This document shows positions 56,649 to 64,000 of a DNA stretch of 64,000 bases, piece after piece. The position numbers were made by a program, and so were the translations under genes. Source of the stretch: Bacteroides nordii WAL 11050 = JCM 12987 (GTDB lineage: Bacteria > Bacteroidota > Bacteroidia > Bacteroidales > Bacteroidaceae); assembly GCA_000613465.1 (NCBI GenBank), contig BAJA01000008.1:118307-182306 (forward strand). Direction: 5' to 3'. The notes beneath the pieces are model-generated. The model was not told the DNA's origin. It did not search any database and saw only the letters and a program-made list of their open reading frames with translations. The first letter of the stretch is position 1. Each line of letters starts with the position of its first letter.

Positions 56649-56674
56649 AAGAGGGTGCTACAGAGTACCCTCTT
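56649..56674 (+). terminator. intercistronic hairpin between susD 2 and GH88
   Basis: AAGAGGGT (56649-56656) and ACCCTCTT (56667-56674) form a perfect 8-bp stem with a 10-nt loop. There is no T-run. It could lower expression of the enzymes relative to susCD. A TACATTTG box at 56773-56780 may start an extra transcript for GH88. Confidence 0.55.
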
Positions 56675-56820
56675 ACATAATATTAATAGCAAATTCAACA
56701 AAAGTAATACTATAGTGGACTTATTCCAATTCCTTTTCAACATTCGTACAATAAAAATACATCTTGATTGAGTACATTTGCAATATAACAAAATCACATT
56801 TAACAACTGCTTATTAAAAA

Positions 56821-58110
56821 ATGAATAACATGAAAAAGAACCTTGTGCTCTTTGCTTCGCTTGCGGTCGTTGCTCTGTCATCGTGCAACACTACTCCAAA
56901 GGAAGACTACAGCTGGATTAAAAAAGGCATTGATGTAGCTTCTGCACAGCTCAAACTTACAGCTGAAGAAATTGCCGACTCAACAAAAATGCCACGTTCC
57001 ATCTGGACCGGCTATGACATGAATTTCCTTTGTCAGCAATTAGAACGAGATTCACTTACTTTTAAGGATTCACTTCGCACCCATCCTCAGGCATATAAGT
57101 TAGGGAAACGCCGTCTTTGCGGACTACTTGACTGGACAAGCGGATTCTTTCCCGGAACGTTATGGTATACTTACGAGCTGACAGGTGATAATGCATTAAA
57201 AACACAAGCTGTTAAATATACAAATATGCTGAATCCGGTACGCTACTATACGGGTACACACGATCTTGGTTTTATGATAAATTGTAGCTATGGCAACGCA
57301 AAACGTTTATCACCCAATGATACCATCTCCGCTGTAATGGTAGAAACAGCAGAAAATCTTTGTTCACGTTTTAATGAGCCAATTGGTGCAATCCGTTCAT
57401 GGGACTTCGGAACATGGAACTTCCCGGTTATCATTGACAACATGATGAATCTCGACCTGTTATTTACAGCCAGCAAAATGACAGGTAATCCCAAATACAA
57501 AGACATTGCTATCAAACACGCACAAACTACCATGAAGCACCACTTCCGTCCGGACTATACCTGCTGGCACGTAATCAGCTACAACAATGATGGTACAGTG
57601 GAACGCAGACAGACTCATCAAGGCAAAAACGATGACTCTTCATGGGCACGCGGACAAGCATGGGCGGTATACGGATACGTATCCTGCTATCGTGAAACAG
57701 GCGACAAAGAATACTTGGATTTTGCTACTAAAATTGCCGATATGATCATGGCACGGGTAAAAACAGATGATGCTATACCTTTGTGGGATTATGATGCACC
57801 CGAGGGTGAAGGAACTCCGCGAGATGCTTCAGCAGCTTCTGTTACAGCTTCCGCCCTCATTGAAATGAGTACAATGGTTCCGGATGGAAAGAAATACCTG
57901 GATTATGCAGAAAAAATTCTGAAGAGCCTCTCAAGCGATGCTTATCTGGCCAAAGCAGGTGATAACCAGGGATTCATTCTGATGCACTCTACCGGTTCAC
58001 TACCCAATGGCTCGGAAATCGATACTCCACTGAATTACGCAGACTATTACTACATGGAAGCTTTAAAACGCTTTATGGACTTGAAGGGAATAGAATATAA
58101 GAAGCTGTAA
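56821..58110 (+). CDS. unsaturated glucuronyl hydrolase (GH88)
   Basis: A 429-aa enzyme that removes the 4,5-unsaturated uronic acid left by the lyases. Signal and lipobox (ALSSCNT). The (alpha/alpha)6 barrel has the two catalytic aspartates in GLLDWTSGFFPG (D104) and THDLGFM (D148), and later RGQAWAVYGYV, DASAASVTAS. BT4658 is the equivalent in B. thetaiotaomicron. As a lipoprotein it is likely periplasmic. It starts 197 bp after susD 2. Confidence 0.92.
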   Translation: MNNMKKNLVLFASLAVVALSSCNTTPKEDYSWIKKGIDVASAQLKLTAEEIADSTKMPRSIWTGYDMNFLCQQLERDSLTFKDSLRTHPQAYKLGKRRLCGLLDWTSGFFPGTLWYTYELTGDNALKTQAVKYTNMLNPVRYYTGTHDLGFMINCSYGNAKRLSPNDTISAVMVETAENLCSRFNEPIGAIRSWDFGTWNFPVIIDNMMNLDLLFTASKMTGNPKYKDIAIKHAQTTMKHHFRPDYTCWHVISYNNDGTVERRQTHQGKNDDSSWARGQAWAVYGYVSCYRETGDKEYLDFATKIADMIMARVKTDDAIPLWDYDAPEGEGTPRDASAASVTASALIEMSTMVPDGKKYLDYAEKILKSLSSDAYLAKAGDNQGFILMHSTGSLPNGSEIDTPLNYADYYYMEALKRFMDLKGIEYKKL

Positions 58111-58111
58111 T

Positions 58112-58276
58112 AAGGTTATAGAGCTATAAAGTTATAGGGTTATAAAGTTATATTTTGTGAGCTTGATAACCAAATCCTATAACATCATAACCCGATAACT
58201 TTATAACATTACAACTCCAATAACATCATAACTCTATGACCCGATAACTTTATAACATTATAACCCTATAACATTA
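58112..58276. repeat. word-repeat inverted element after GH88
   Basis: Words of the form GTTATAAAGTTAT, TTATAGGGTTATAAAG are followed by their inverse, repeated (GATAACTTTATAACATTATAACCC) in about 165 bp. The left segment 58132-58151 is the inverse of words at 58190-58270. It can form alternative stems. It separates GH88 from PL12 and ends 11 bp before the PL12 start. Confidence 0.65.
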
Positions 58277-58286
58277 AAAAACTATC

Positions 58287-60296
58287 ATGTTAAACAAAAC
58301 ATTTAAATTAATCACTCTGCTTGTTATTGCATGTTTTGCAAGCCAAGCAGGTGCTCAGGAATTGAAAAGCGAAGTATTCTCGCTCCTCAACCTGGATTAT
58401 CCGGGACTTGAGAAAGTGAAAGCTCTCCACGAAGAGGGTAAGGATGAGGATGCCGCCAAAGCATTACTCGACTACTATCGGGCACGGACTAATGTGAAGA
58501 GTCCGGATATCGATCTGCAAAACCTTAAAATCAGCAAGCAGGAACAGAAATGGGCCGACGATGGTTTAGAGCACACTTTCTTTGTACATAAAGGTTATCA
58601 GCCTTCTTACAACTACGGTAAAGACATTAACTGGCAATACTGGCCGGTGAAAGACAATGAATTGCGTTGGCAGTTACACCGTCACAAATGGTTCACTCCG
58701 ATGGGAAAGGCTTACCGCATCTCCGGTGACGAAAAGTATGCAAAGGAATGGGCTTTTCAGTATATCGACTGGATCAAGAAGAATCCTCTGACAAAAATGG
58801 AAAAAGAGCACTACGAACTTGTCAGTGCAGGCGAAGTGAAAGGAAATGCAGAAAACGTACGCTTTGCATGGCGTCCACTGGAAGTTAGTAACCGTCTGCA
58901 AGACCAGACAAGCCAGTTCCTGTTATTCCTCCCCTCTTCATCCTTTACTCCGGATTTCCTGACAGAATTCCTTGTAAATTACCACAAACATGCTGTACAC
59001 ATCCTAAACAACTATTCGGACCAGGGCAACCACTTATTGTTCGAGGCACAACGTATGATCTATGCAGGAGCTTTCTTTCCCGAATTCAAAGAAGCGGCAG
59101 CATGGAGAAAGAGCGGCATCGATATCCTGAATCGCGAAATTCATGTACAGGTATACGAAGACGGCGGACAGTTTGAACTCGACCCGCATTATCACCTGGC
59201 AGCTATTAATATCTTCTGTAAGGCATTGCGCATGGCAGATGTTAATGGGTTCCGTAATGAATTCCCACAAGGTTATCTGGATACCATCGAATCAATGATT
59301 ACTTTCTATAGTAATATCTGTTTCCCTGATTACTCTAATCCTTGCTTCAGCGACGCTAAATTAGGTGACAAACCAGCTGAAATCAACAACTACAAAGACT
59401 GGGTAAAAATCTTCCCGAAAAATGAGCAGATACTTTGGTTTGCTACAGAAGGTAAAAAAGGAAAGAAACCGGAGAACTTATCTAAAGGTTTTCTGAAATC
59501 AGGCTTCTTTACTTTCCGCAATTCATGGAATACAGACGCTACAGTAATGGTAGTGAAAGCCGGCCCCAAAGCATTCTGGCATTGCCAACCGGATAATGGC
59601 ACATTTGAACTTTGGTTTAATGGCAAAAACCTCTTCCCAGACAGTGGTGCATACGTATACGCCGGCGAAGGTGAAGTGATGAAATTACGTAACTGGTTCC
59701 GCCAAACGATGGTTCACAATACGTTGACACTTGATAACAAAACATTAGAGACCACAGAGTCTGTAACCAAACTTTGGCAACCGGAAGGTGACGTACAAAT
59801 ATTAGTAACTGAAAACTCCAGCTACAAAGATTTGAAACACCGTCGTTCTGTATTCTTCGTTGAAAATAAATATTTTGTGATTGTAGACGAAGCTGTAGGT
59901 GCTGCCAAAGGTAAAGTAAATCTGCACTACCAACTGTGTGAAGGTAAAGTGAACATTGATCCGAAAACAATGACAATTACTTCTGACTTTGGAGGTAACA
60001 GTAATGTGAAACTACAATGCTTTGCTCCGAAAGGTACAACATTGGAAACAGAAGAAGGATGGCGCTCTACTGCCTATCGCAAACGCGTTGAACGTACTGC
60101 CGTAGCCTTCAATGTAGGCAAAGATAAAGAAGAGGCCGTACGTTATATCACGATTATCTACCCGACTGAGGACAGTGCCAAAGCCCCCAAATTGTCGGCA
60201 AGTTTCAAAAATAAGAAGTTTGACGAAAATGCACTGGAAGTAGAAGTGAAAATCGATGGTAAGAAACAGTCATTGAAATATAAAATCAGCGATTAG
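58287..60296 (+). CDS. heparin-sulfate lyase (PL12, heparinase III-like)
   Basis: A 669-aa lyase that cleaves heparan sulfate by beta-elimination. Signal peptide at 1-23 (QAGAQ). N-terminal toroid (WQYWPVKDNELRWQLHRHKWF; SNRLQDQTSQF) and a C-terminal beta-sandwich (HCQPDNGTFELWFNGKNLFPDSG split as HCQPDNGTFELW and NGKNLFPDSG; NWFRQTMVHNTLTLDN) carry the family's conserved His, Tyr and Asn residues. BT4657 is the likely counterpart. It is flanked by repeat elements on both sides, unlike other genes here. Periplasmic. Confidence 0.92.
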   Translation: MLNKTFKLITLLVIACFASQAGAQELKSEVFSLLNLDYPGLEKVKALHEEGKDEDAAKALLDYYRARTNVKSPDIDLQNLKISKQEQKWADDGLEHTFFVHKGYQPSYNYGKDINWQYWPVKDNELRWQLHRHKWFTPMGKAYRISGDEKYAKEWAFQYIDWIKKNPLTKMEKEHYELVSAGEVKGNAENVRFAWRPLEVSNRLQDQTSQFLLFLPSSSFTPDFLTEFLVNYHKHAVHILNNYSDQGNHLLFEAQRMIYAGAFFPEFKEAAAWRKSGIDILNREIHVQVYEDGGQFELDPHYHLAAINIFCKALRMADVNGFRNEFPQGYLDTIESMITFYSNICFPDYSNPCFSDAKLGDKPAEINNYKDWVKIFPKNEQILWFATEGKKGKKPENLSKGFLKSGFFTFRNSWNTDATVMVVKAGPKAFWHCQPDNGTFELWFNGKNLFPDSGAYVYAGEGEVMKLRNWFRQTMVHNTLTLDNKTLETTESVTKLWQPEGDVQILVTENSSYKDLKHRRSVFFVENKYFVIVDEAVGAAKGKVNLHYQLCEGKVNIDPKTMTITSDFGGNSNVKLQCFAPKGTTLETEEGWRSTAYRKRVERTAVAFNVGKDKEEAVRYITIIYPTEDSAKAPKLSASFKNKKFDENALEVEVKIDGKKQSLKYKISD

Positions 60297-60306
60297 TGAT
60301 AAGTAG

Positions 60307-60368
60307 TTAGTGATAAGTGATTAACCGGCTGCACTATATACCGCATGGTGTTAATCACTTATCACTAA
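60307..60368. repeat. perfect 18-bp inverted repeat between PL12 and sulfatase
   Basis: TTAGTGATAAGTGATTAA (60307-60324) is the exact inverse of 60351-60368, with a 26-nt spacer. More partial copies of CACTAATCACT words continue to about 60402. It starts 10 bp after the PL12 stop. Confidence 0.8.
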
Positions 60369-60416
60369 TCACTCATCACTGATCACCCATCACTAACCAC
60401 TAAATAACTGGTCATT

Positions 60417-62024
60417 ATGAAAAGCAAATCCTCTCAACTCATCCTTCCACTTGCCGCACTGAGTCTTGCCTCATGCGCAGAAAAAAAGGAAGAACCCAAG
60501 CGCCCTAACATCATTTTCATGATGACGGACGACCATACCACACAAGCCATGTCATGCTATGGTGGTAATCTTATTCAAACTCCGAATATGGACCGCATTG
60601 CCAATGAAGGTATCCGCTTCGATAACTGCTATGCAGTCAATGCACTCTCCGGTCCGTCCCGTGCCTGTATCCTGACAGGTAAATTCAGCCATGAGAACGG
60701 CTTTACTGACAATGCAAGTACTTTTAACGGCGATCAGCAGACTTTCCCCAAACTACTGCAACAAGCCGGATATCAAACTGCCATGATCGGCAAATGGCAT
60801 CTTATCACCGAACCACAAGGCTTCGACTTCTGGAGCATTCTGAGCGGACAACATGAACAGGGTGATTATTACGACCCAGATTTTCTTGAAATGGGTAAAC
60901 CTGTTGTCGAGAAAGGATATGCCACAGATATTATCACAGACAAAGCAATCAACTTTCTTGAACACCGCGATAAATCAAAACCTTTCTGCATGATGTATCA
61001 TCAGAAAGCACCTCATCGCAACTGGATGCCTGCTCCCCGGCATCTGGGTATATTCAATAATACAATATTCCCTGAACCCGCCAACCTTTTCGATGATTAC
61101 GAAGGACGTGGGCGTGCAGCACGTGAACAGGATATGTCTATCGAACATACATTAACGAACGATTGGGACTTGAAGTTACTCACACGTGCCGAAATGCTAA
61201 AAGATACTACCAATCGCCTGTACAGCGTCTACAAACGCATGCCGGCAGAAGTGCAGGACAAATGGGATTCAGTCTATGCACAACGTATTGCCGAGTATCA
61301 TAAAGGAAACTTAAAAGGAAAGGCACTTATCAGCTGGAAATATCAGCAATACATGCGCGATTATCTGGCAACAGTACTTGCAGTAGATGAGAATATCGGA
61401 CGCTTGATGAACTATCTGGAAGAGATTGGAGAACTGGATAACACAATCATCGTCTATACGTCGGATCAGGGTTTCTTCCTGGGTGAACATGGTTGGTTTG
61501 ACAAACGCTTTATGTATGAAGAGTGTCAACGTATGCCACTGATAATCCGTTTCCCAAAAGGTATCAAGGCAGGAAGCACAAGTAGTGCAATCAGCATGAA
61601 TGTAGACTTTGCTCCTACTTTCCTTGATTATGCAGGCGCAGATATCCCTTCGGATATACAAGGTAAATCTCTGAAGCCGATCATGGATAATGCAGGCAAA
61701 GCTCCGCTAGACTGGCGTCAGGCTGCTTATTATCACTATTATGAATATCCGGCAGAGCACTCTGTGAAGCGTCACTATGGTATTCGCACGCAGGATTTCA
61801 AACTCATTCATTTCTACAATGACATCAACGAATGGGAAATGTACGATATGAAAGCAGACCCGCGTGAAATGAATAACGTATTTAATAAACCGGAGTATGC
61901 AGAGAAGCAAAAAGAACTCATGCAGCTGTTGGAAGATACACAGAAACAATATAATGATACTGATCCGGAAGAGAAGGTAAAAGAACTATTCAAAGGAGAC
62001 AGACGAATGATGCACAACAGGTGA
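60417..62024 (+). CDS. S1 sulfatase, GlcNAc-6-O-sulfatase-like
   Basis: A 535-aa sulfatase. A signal with lipobox (LASCAEKK) and the metal site FMMTDDHTTQ are followed by the formylglycine motif S78-G-P-S-R (NALSGPSRACILTGKFS). Downstream are MIGKWH, YTSDQGFFLGEHGW and KRFMYEE. The Ser form matches BT4656, a 6-O-sulfatase acting on heparin disaccharides. Activation needs an anSME maturase, not in this window. It lies after PL12 and would act on its products. The exact linkage specificity cannot be read from sequence. Confidence 0.88.
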   Translation: MKSKSSQLILPLAALSLASCAEKKEEPKRPNIIFMMTDDHTTQAMSCYGGNLIQTPNMDRIANEGIRFDNCYAVNALSGPSRACILTGKFSHENGFTDNASTFNGDQQTFPKLLQQAGYQTAMIGKWHLITEPQGFDFWSILSGQHEQGDYYDPDFLEMGKPVVEKGYATDIITDKAINFLEHRDKSKPFCMMYHQKAPHRNWMPAPRHLGIFNNTIFPEPANLFDDYEGRGRAAREQDMSIEHTLTNDWDLKLLTRAEMLKDTTNRLYSVYKRMPAEVQDKWDSVYAQRIAEYHKGNLKGKALISWKYQQYMRDYLATVLAVDENIGRLMNYLEEIGELDNTIIVYTSDQGFFLGEHGWFDKRFMYEECQRMPLIIRFPKGIKAGSTSSAISMNVDFAPTFLDYAGADIPSDIQGKSLKPIMDNAGKAPLDWRQAAYYHYYEYPAEHSVKRHYGIRTQDFKLIHFYNDINEWEMYDMKADPREMNNVFNKPEYAEKQKELMQLLEDTQKQYNDTDPEEKVKELFKGDRRMMHNR

Positions 62025-62027
62025 AAA

Positions 62028-62185
62028 GATTAGACGATTGGACAATTGACGATTTACGATTGATATTTCCTCTTTCAGAAGAATAATCCTAATTGTAAAT
62101 TGTCTAATCGTAAATCTCTCCACTGCCTTATATATAAACAAAGTAATTTCAATCGTAATTTGTAAATCGTCTAATCGTAAATATT
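62028..62185. repeat. word-repeat inverted element before the DUF3604 gene
   Basis: GATTTACGATT at 62050-62060 is the inverse of AATCGTAAATC at 62106-62116, and further TAATCGTAAAT / CAATCGTAATTTG words occur up to 62183. It can fold in several ways. A similar word (TCGTAAAT) occurs ahead of mutS2 at about 22705-22733. Confidence 0.6.
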
Positions 62186-62188
62186 ATT

Positions 62189-63816
62189 ATGGACAGAAGA
62201 AGTTTTCTTAAAAACACAGGTTGGTCCTTCCTGGGACTGGCCGCATCCGGTAGCCTGCTCGGTGCTTGTGCAGCGGGTAGCAAAGATGCTAAAAAAATCA
62301 TGCCATCAGCAAGTGACCTTAAAATGTACTGGGGTGACTTACATAATCACTGTAACATCACTTACGGACATGGTGATATGCGCGATGCTTTTGAAGCAGC
62401 AAGAGAACAACTGGACTTTGTATCAGTGACTCCACATGCCATGTGGCCGGACATTCCCGGAGCTGATGATCCTCGTCTGAAATGGGTGATAGACTACCAC
62501 ACAGGTGCTTTCAAACGTCTGCGTGAAGGCAACTATGACAAATACATCGCTATGACGAAAGAGTATAATAAGGAAGGAGAATTCCTTACTTTTACGGGAT
62601 ACGAATGCCATAGCATGGCACACGGTGACCACGTGGCACTGTGGCATGACATTGATGTACCACTCGTAGAATGTACCTCTGTACAGGAATGGAAAGAGAA
62701 GCTAAAAAACGAGAAGGTATTTATCACCCCACACCATATGGGTTATCAGGTGGATACCGCGGATACAACTGGGATTGTTTCACAGAAGGAGATCAGACTC
62801 CATTCGTTGAAATGTATTCTCGTCACGGACTGGCAGAAAGTGATCAGGGAGATTATAACTATCTGCATGATATGGGACCACGCCAGTGGGAAGGAACCGT
62901 GCAATACGGATTGGATCGTGGCAATAAGTTTGGTATCATGTGCTCAACAGACCAACATTCGGGTTATCCGGGTAGCTATGGCGACGGACGTATCGGTGTA
63001 CTGGCTCCTTCACTGACTCGGGATGCCATTTGGGATGCTCTGAAAAACCGTCATGTATGTGGTGCGACTGGTGACAAAATTAAGATTGACTTCCGTCTGA
63101 ATGACGCATTCATGGGAGACGTGGTACGTGGCAACAGCCGTCGCATCTATGTTAACGTAGAAGGTGAAAGCTGCATCGACTATGTAGATATCGTGAAAAA
63201 CGGACAATGCATTGCCCGCTTGAATGGCCCATTGACTCCGATAATGCCCGAAGGTGACACTGTACACTGTAAAGTGAAAGTAGACTTTGGCTGGAATCGT
63301 GAAGAGAAATACGTGCACTGGTTAGGTAAACTCGCAGTAGATAAAGGACGTATCGTGAGCGTAACCCCCTGTTTCCGTGGCGCTGCATTTACTTCTCCGC
63401 AAGAGGGTGAAACAGAATTCCATACACATGTAAATCGTATCCTTTCTACCAATGAGAAGGAAACGGAACTCGATATGTACTCCAGTAAAAATCCGAACGT
63501 AACTACTCCCGCAATGCAGGCTGTCATCCTTGAACTGGAAATGCCTAAAGACGGAGTTCTGACAGCAGAGTTTAACGGCAAGAAGTTTGAGCATACTTTA
63601 GGCGAATTGCTCGAAGGTTCACGCTCTCACTTTATGATAGGCTGGTTGAGTGAAGCCATTCTTTTCAATCGCGCAATGCCCGAAAGCTGCTATACAGTAG
63701 AGCACTTTATGGAAGATAAAGAACCGCAAAAGGATACGGATTATTACTATGTCCGGGTTCGTCAACGCGATCAGCAGTGGGCATGGAGTTCACCGATCTG
63801 GGCGGAGAGAGTTTAA
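62189..63816 (+). pseudogene. DUF3604/PHP-like secreted protein, frameshifted
   Basis: About 542 aa after repair. The start MDRRSFLKNTGWSFLGL with GACAAG looks like a twin-arginine-type signal with a lipobox. The metal-binding motifs GDLHNHCNITYGHGD and SVTPHAMWP, later CHSMAHGDH and TPHHMGYQ, are those of the PHP metal-dependent phosphoesterase/DUF3604 group. A deletion at 62747-62751 (TATCAGGTGG) shifts into a stop at 63016, while the other frame continues GGYRGYNWDCFTEGDQTP to PIWAERV at 63816. It is the last gene of the PUL cluster. Its substrate is unknown; a role in removing a sulfate, phosphate or uronate group is inference. Confidence 0.7.
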
Positions 63817-63829
63817 ATTGTATAATGTA

Positions 63830-63959
63830 CTTTTCTTTCGCCTTGATGCGAAAGAAAAGATACCAAAAGAAAGAATCAAGGCTGCATTTTTTCTCCTACT
63901 CACTTCCTTCGTTCCGCTAAAGGGGCTCGAACTCGCTTCGCTCAGACAATCGCCCCTTT
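63830..63959. repeat. hairpin element at the PUL end
   Basis: CTTTTCTTTCGC (63830-63841) and GCGAAAGAAAAG (63848-63859) form a perfect 12-bp stem. AAAGGGGC (63919-63926) and GCCCCTTT (63952-63959) form a second. This is a common intergenic element type in Bacteroides. A frame across it (63749-63988) has no support as a gene. Confidence 0.65.
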
Positions 63960-64000
63960 TTGACGCTTCACTGCGGGCGTTCGCTTGACGGAGAAAAAAA

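Noticed and set aside
63749..63988. 79-codon frame at the right end
   Set aside because: It runs through a typical Bacteroides hairpin element and repeats the C-terminus of the DUF3604 gene in another frame.
1..64000. CRISPR arrays, rRNA operons and phage structural genes
   Set aside because: I see no regularly spaced direct repeats with unique spacers, no rRNA sequence, and no head, tail or terminase motifs anywhere in the window.

Overview
The window looks like chromosomal DNA of a Bacteroides species; I cannot name the species from sequence alone. The evidence is two hybrid two-component regulators (HTCS), two susC/susD pairs with glycan lyases and sulfatases, promoters of the TTG/TTTG...TAnnTTTG type, and Bacteroides-type families (DUF4738, DUF4890, PepSY-like, TrpB2).

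Layout. (1) 1-5.3 kb: a 3'-truncated unknown gene and an HTCS regulator with no polysaccharide genes beside it. (2) 5.7-11.25 kb: an arsenic operon, arsR-arsE-arsF-arsG-arsD-arsA-arsC-acr3, which joins inorganic arsenic genes to an arsEFG-like module linked to aromatic arsenicals. It ends at a perfect 16-bp terminator stem. (3) 11.27-22.49 kb: an integrated mobilizable element of the NBU2 type, inserted at the 3' end of tRNA-Ser(UGA). It carries a tyrosine integrase, a DUF1016/PDDEXK nuclease, DUF3853, a RepA-like ATPase, a primase, a MobV-type relaxase, iteron-like repeats, an oriT-like hairpin cluster, and lnu and mef resistance genes. (4) 22.5-39.3 kb: core chromosome (tRNA-Ser, mutS2, corA, sdaA, PepSY proteins, katA, trkA/trkH, trpB2). 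A reverse-strand pair encoding an N-sulfatase-like protein and heparinase I (PL13) lies inside this stretch. (5) 39.4-63.8 kb: a polysaccharide utilization locus for heparin/heparan sulfate: susC-susD, HTCS, surface glycan-binding protein, susC-susD, GH88, PL12 heparinase, Ser-type sulfatase, and a DUF3604/PHP-like protein.

How the genes work together. In the PUL, surface binding and SusCD import would deliver heparin/HS oligosaccharides. PL12 and PL13 lyases cut them, GH88 removes the unsaturated uronic acid, and sulfatases remove sulfate. The HTCS at 45.2 kb probably controls both susC promoters: a 35-bp block (28/35 identical) lies exactly 39 nt upstream of a TAnnTTTG box at each of them. 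In the ars operon, ArsC reduces arsenate, ArsD hands arsenite to the ArsA ATPase, Acr3 exports it, and ArsEFG would handle organoarsenicals.

Caution: six otherwise well-conserved genes are each broken by single-base deletions (seven lesions, all -1), in unrelated functional contexts. I suspect sequence or assembly errors rather than gene decay, and mark these genes as frameshifted while giving the restored product. The acetyltransferase in the mobile element is different: it has several lesions and is a genuine remnant.
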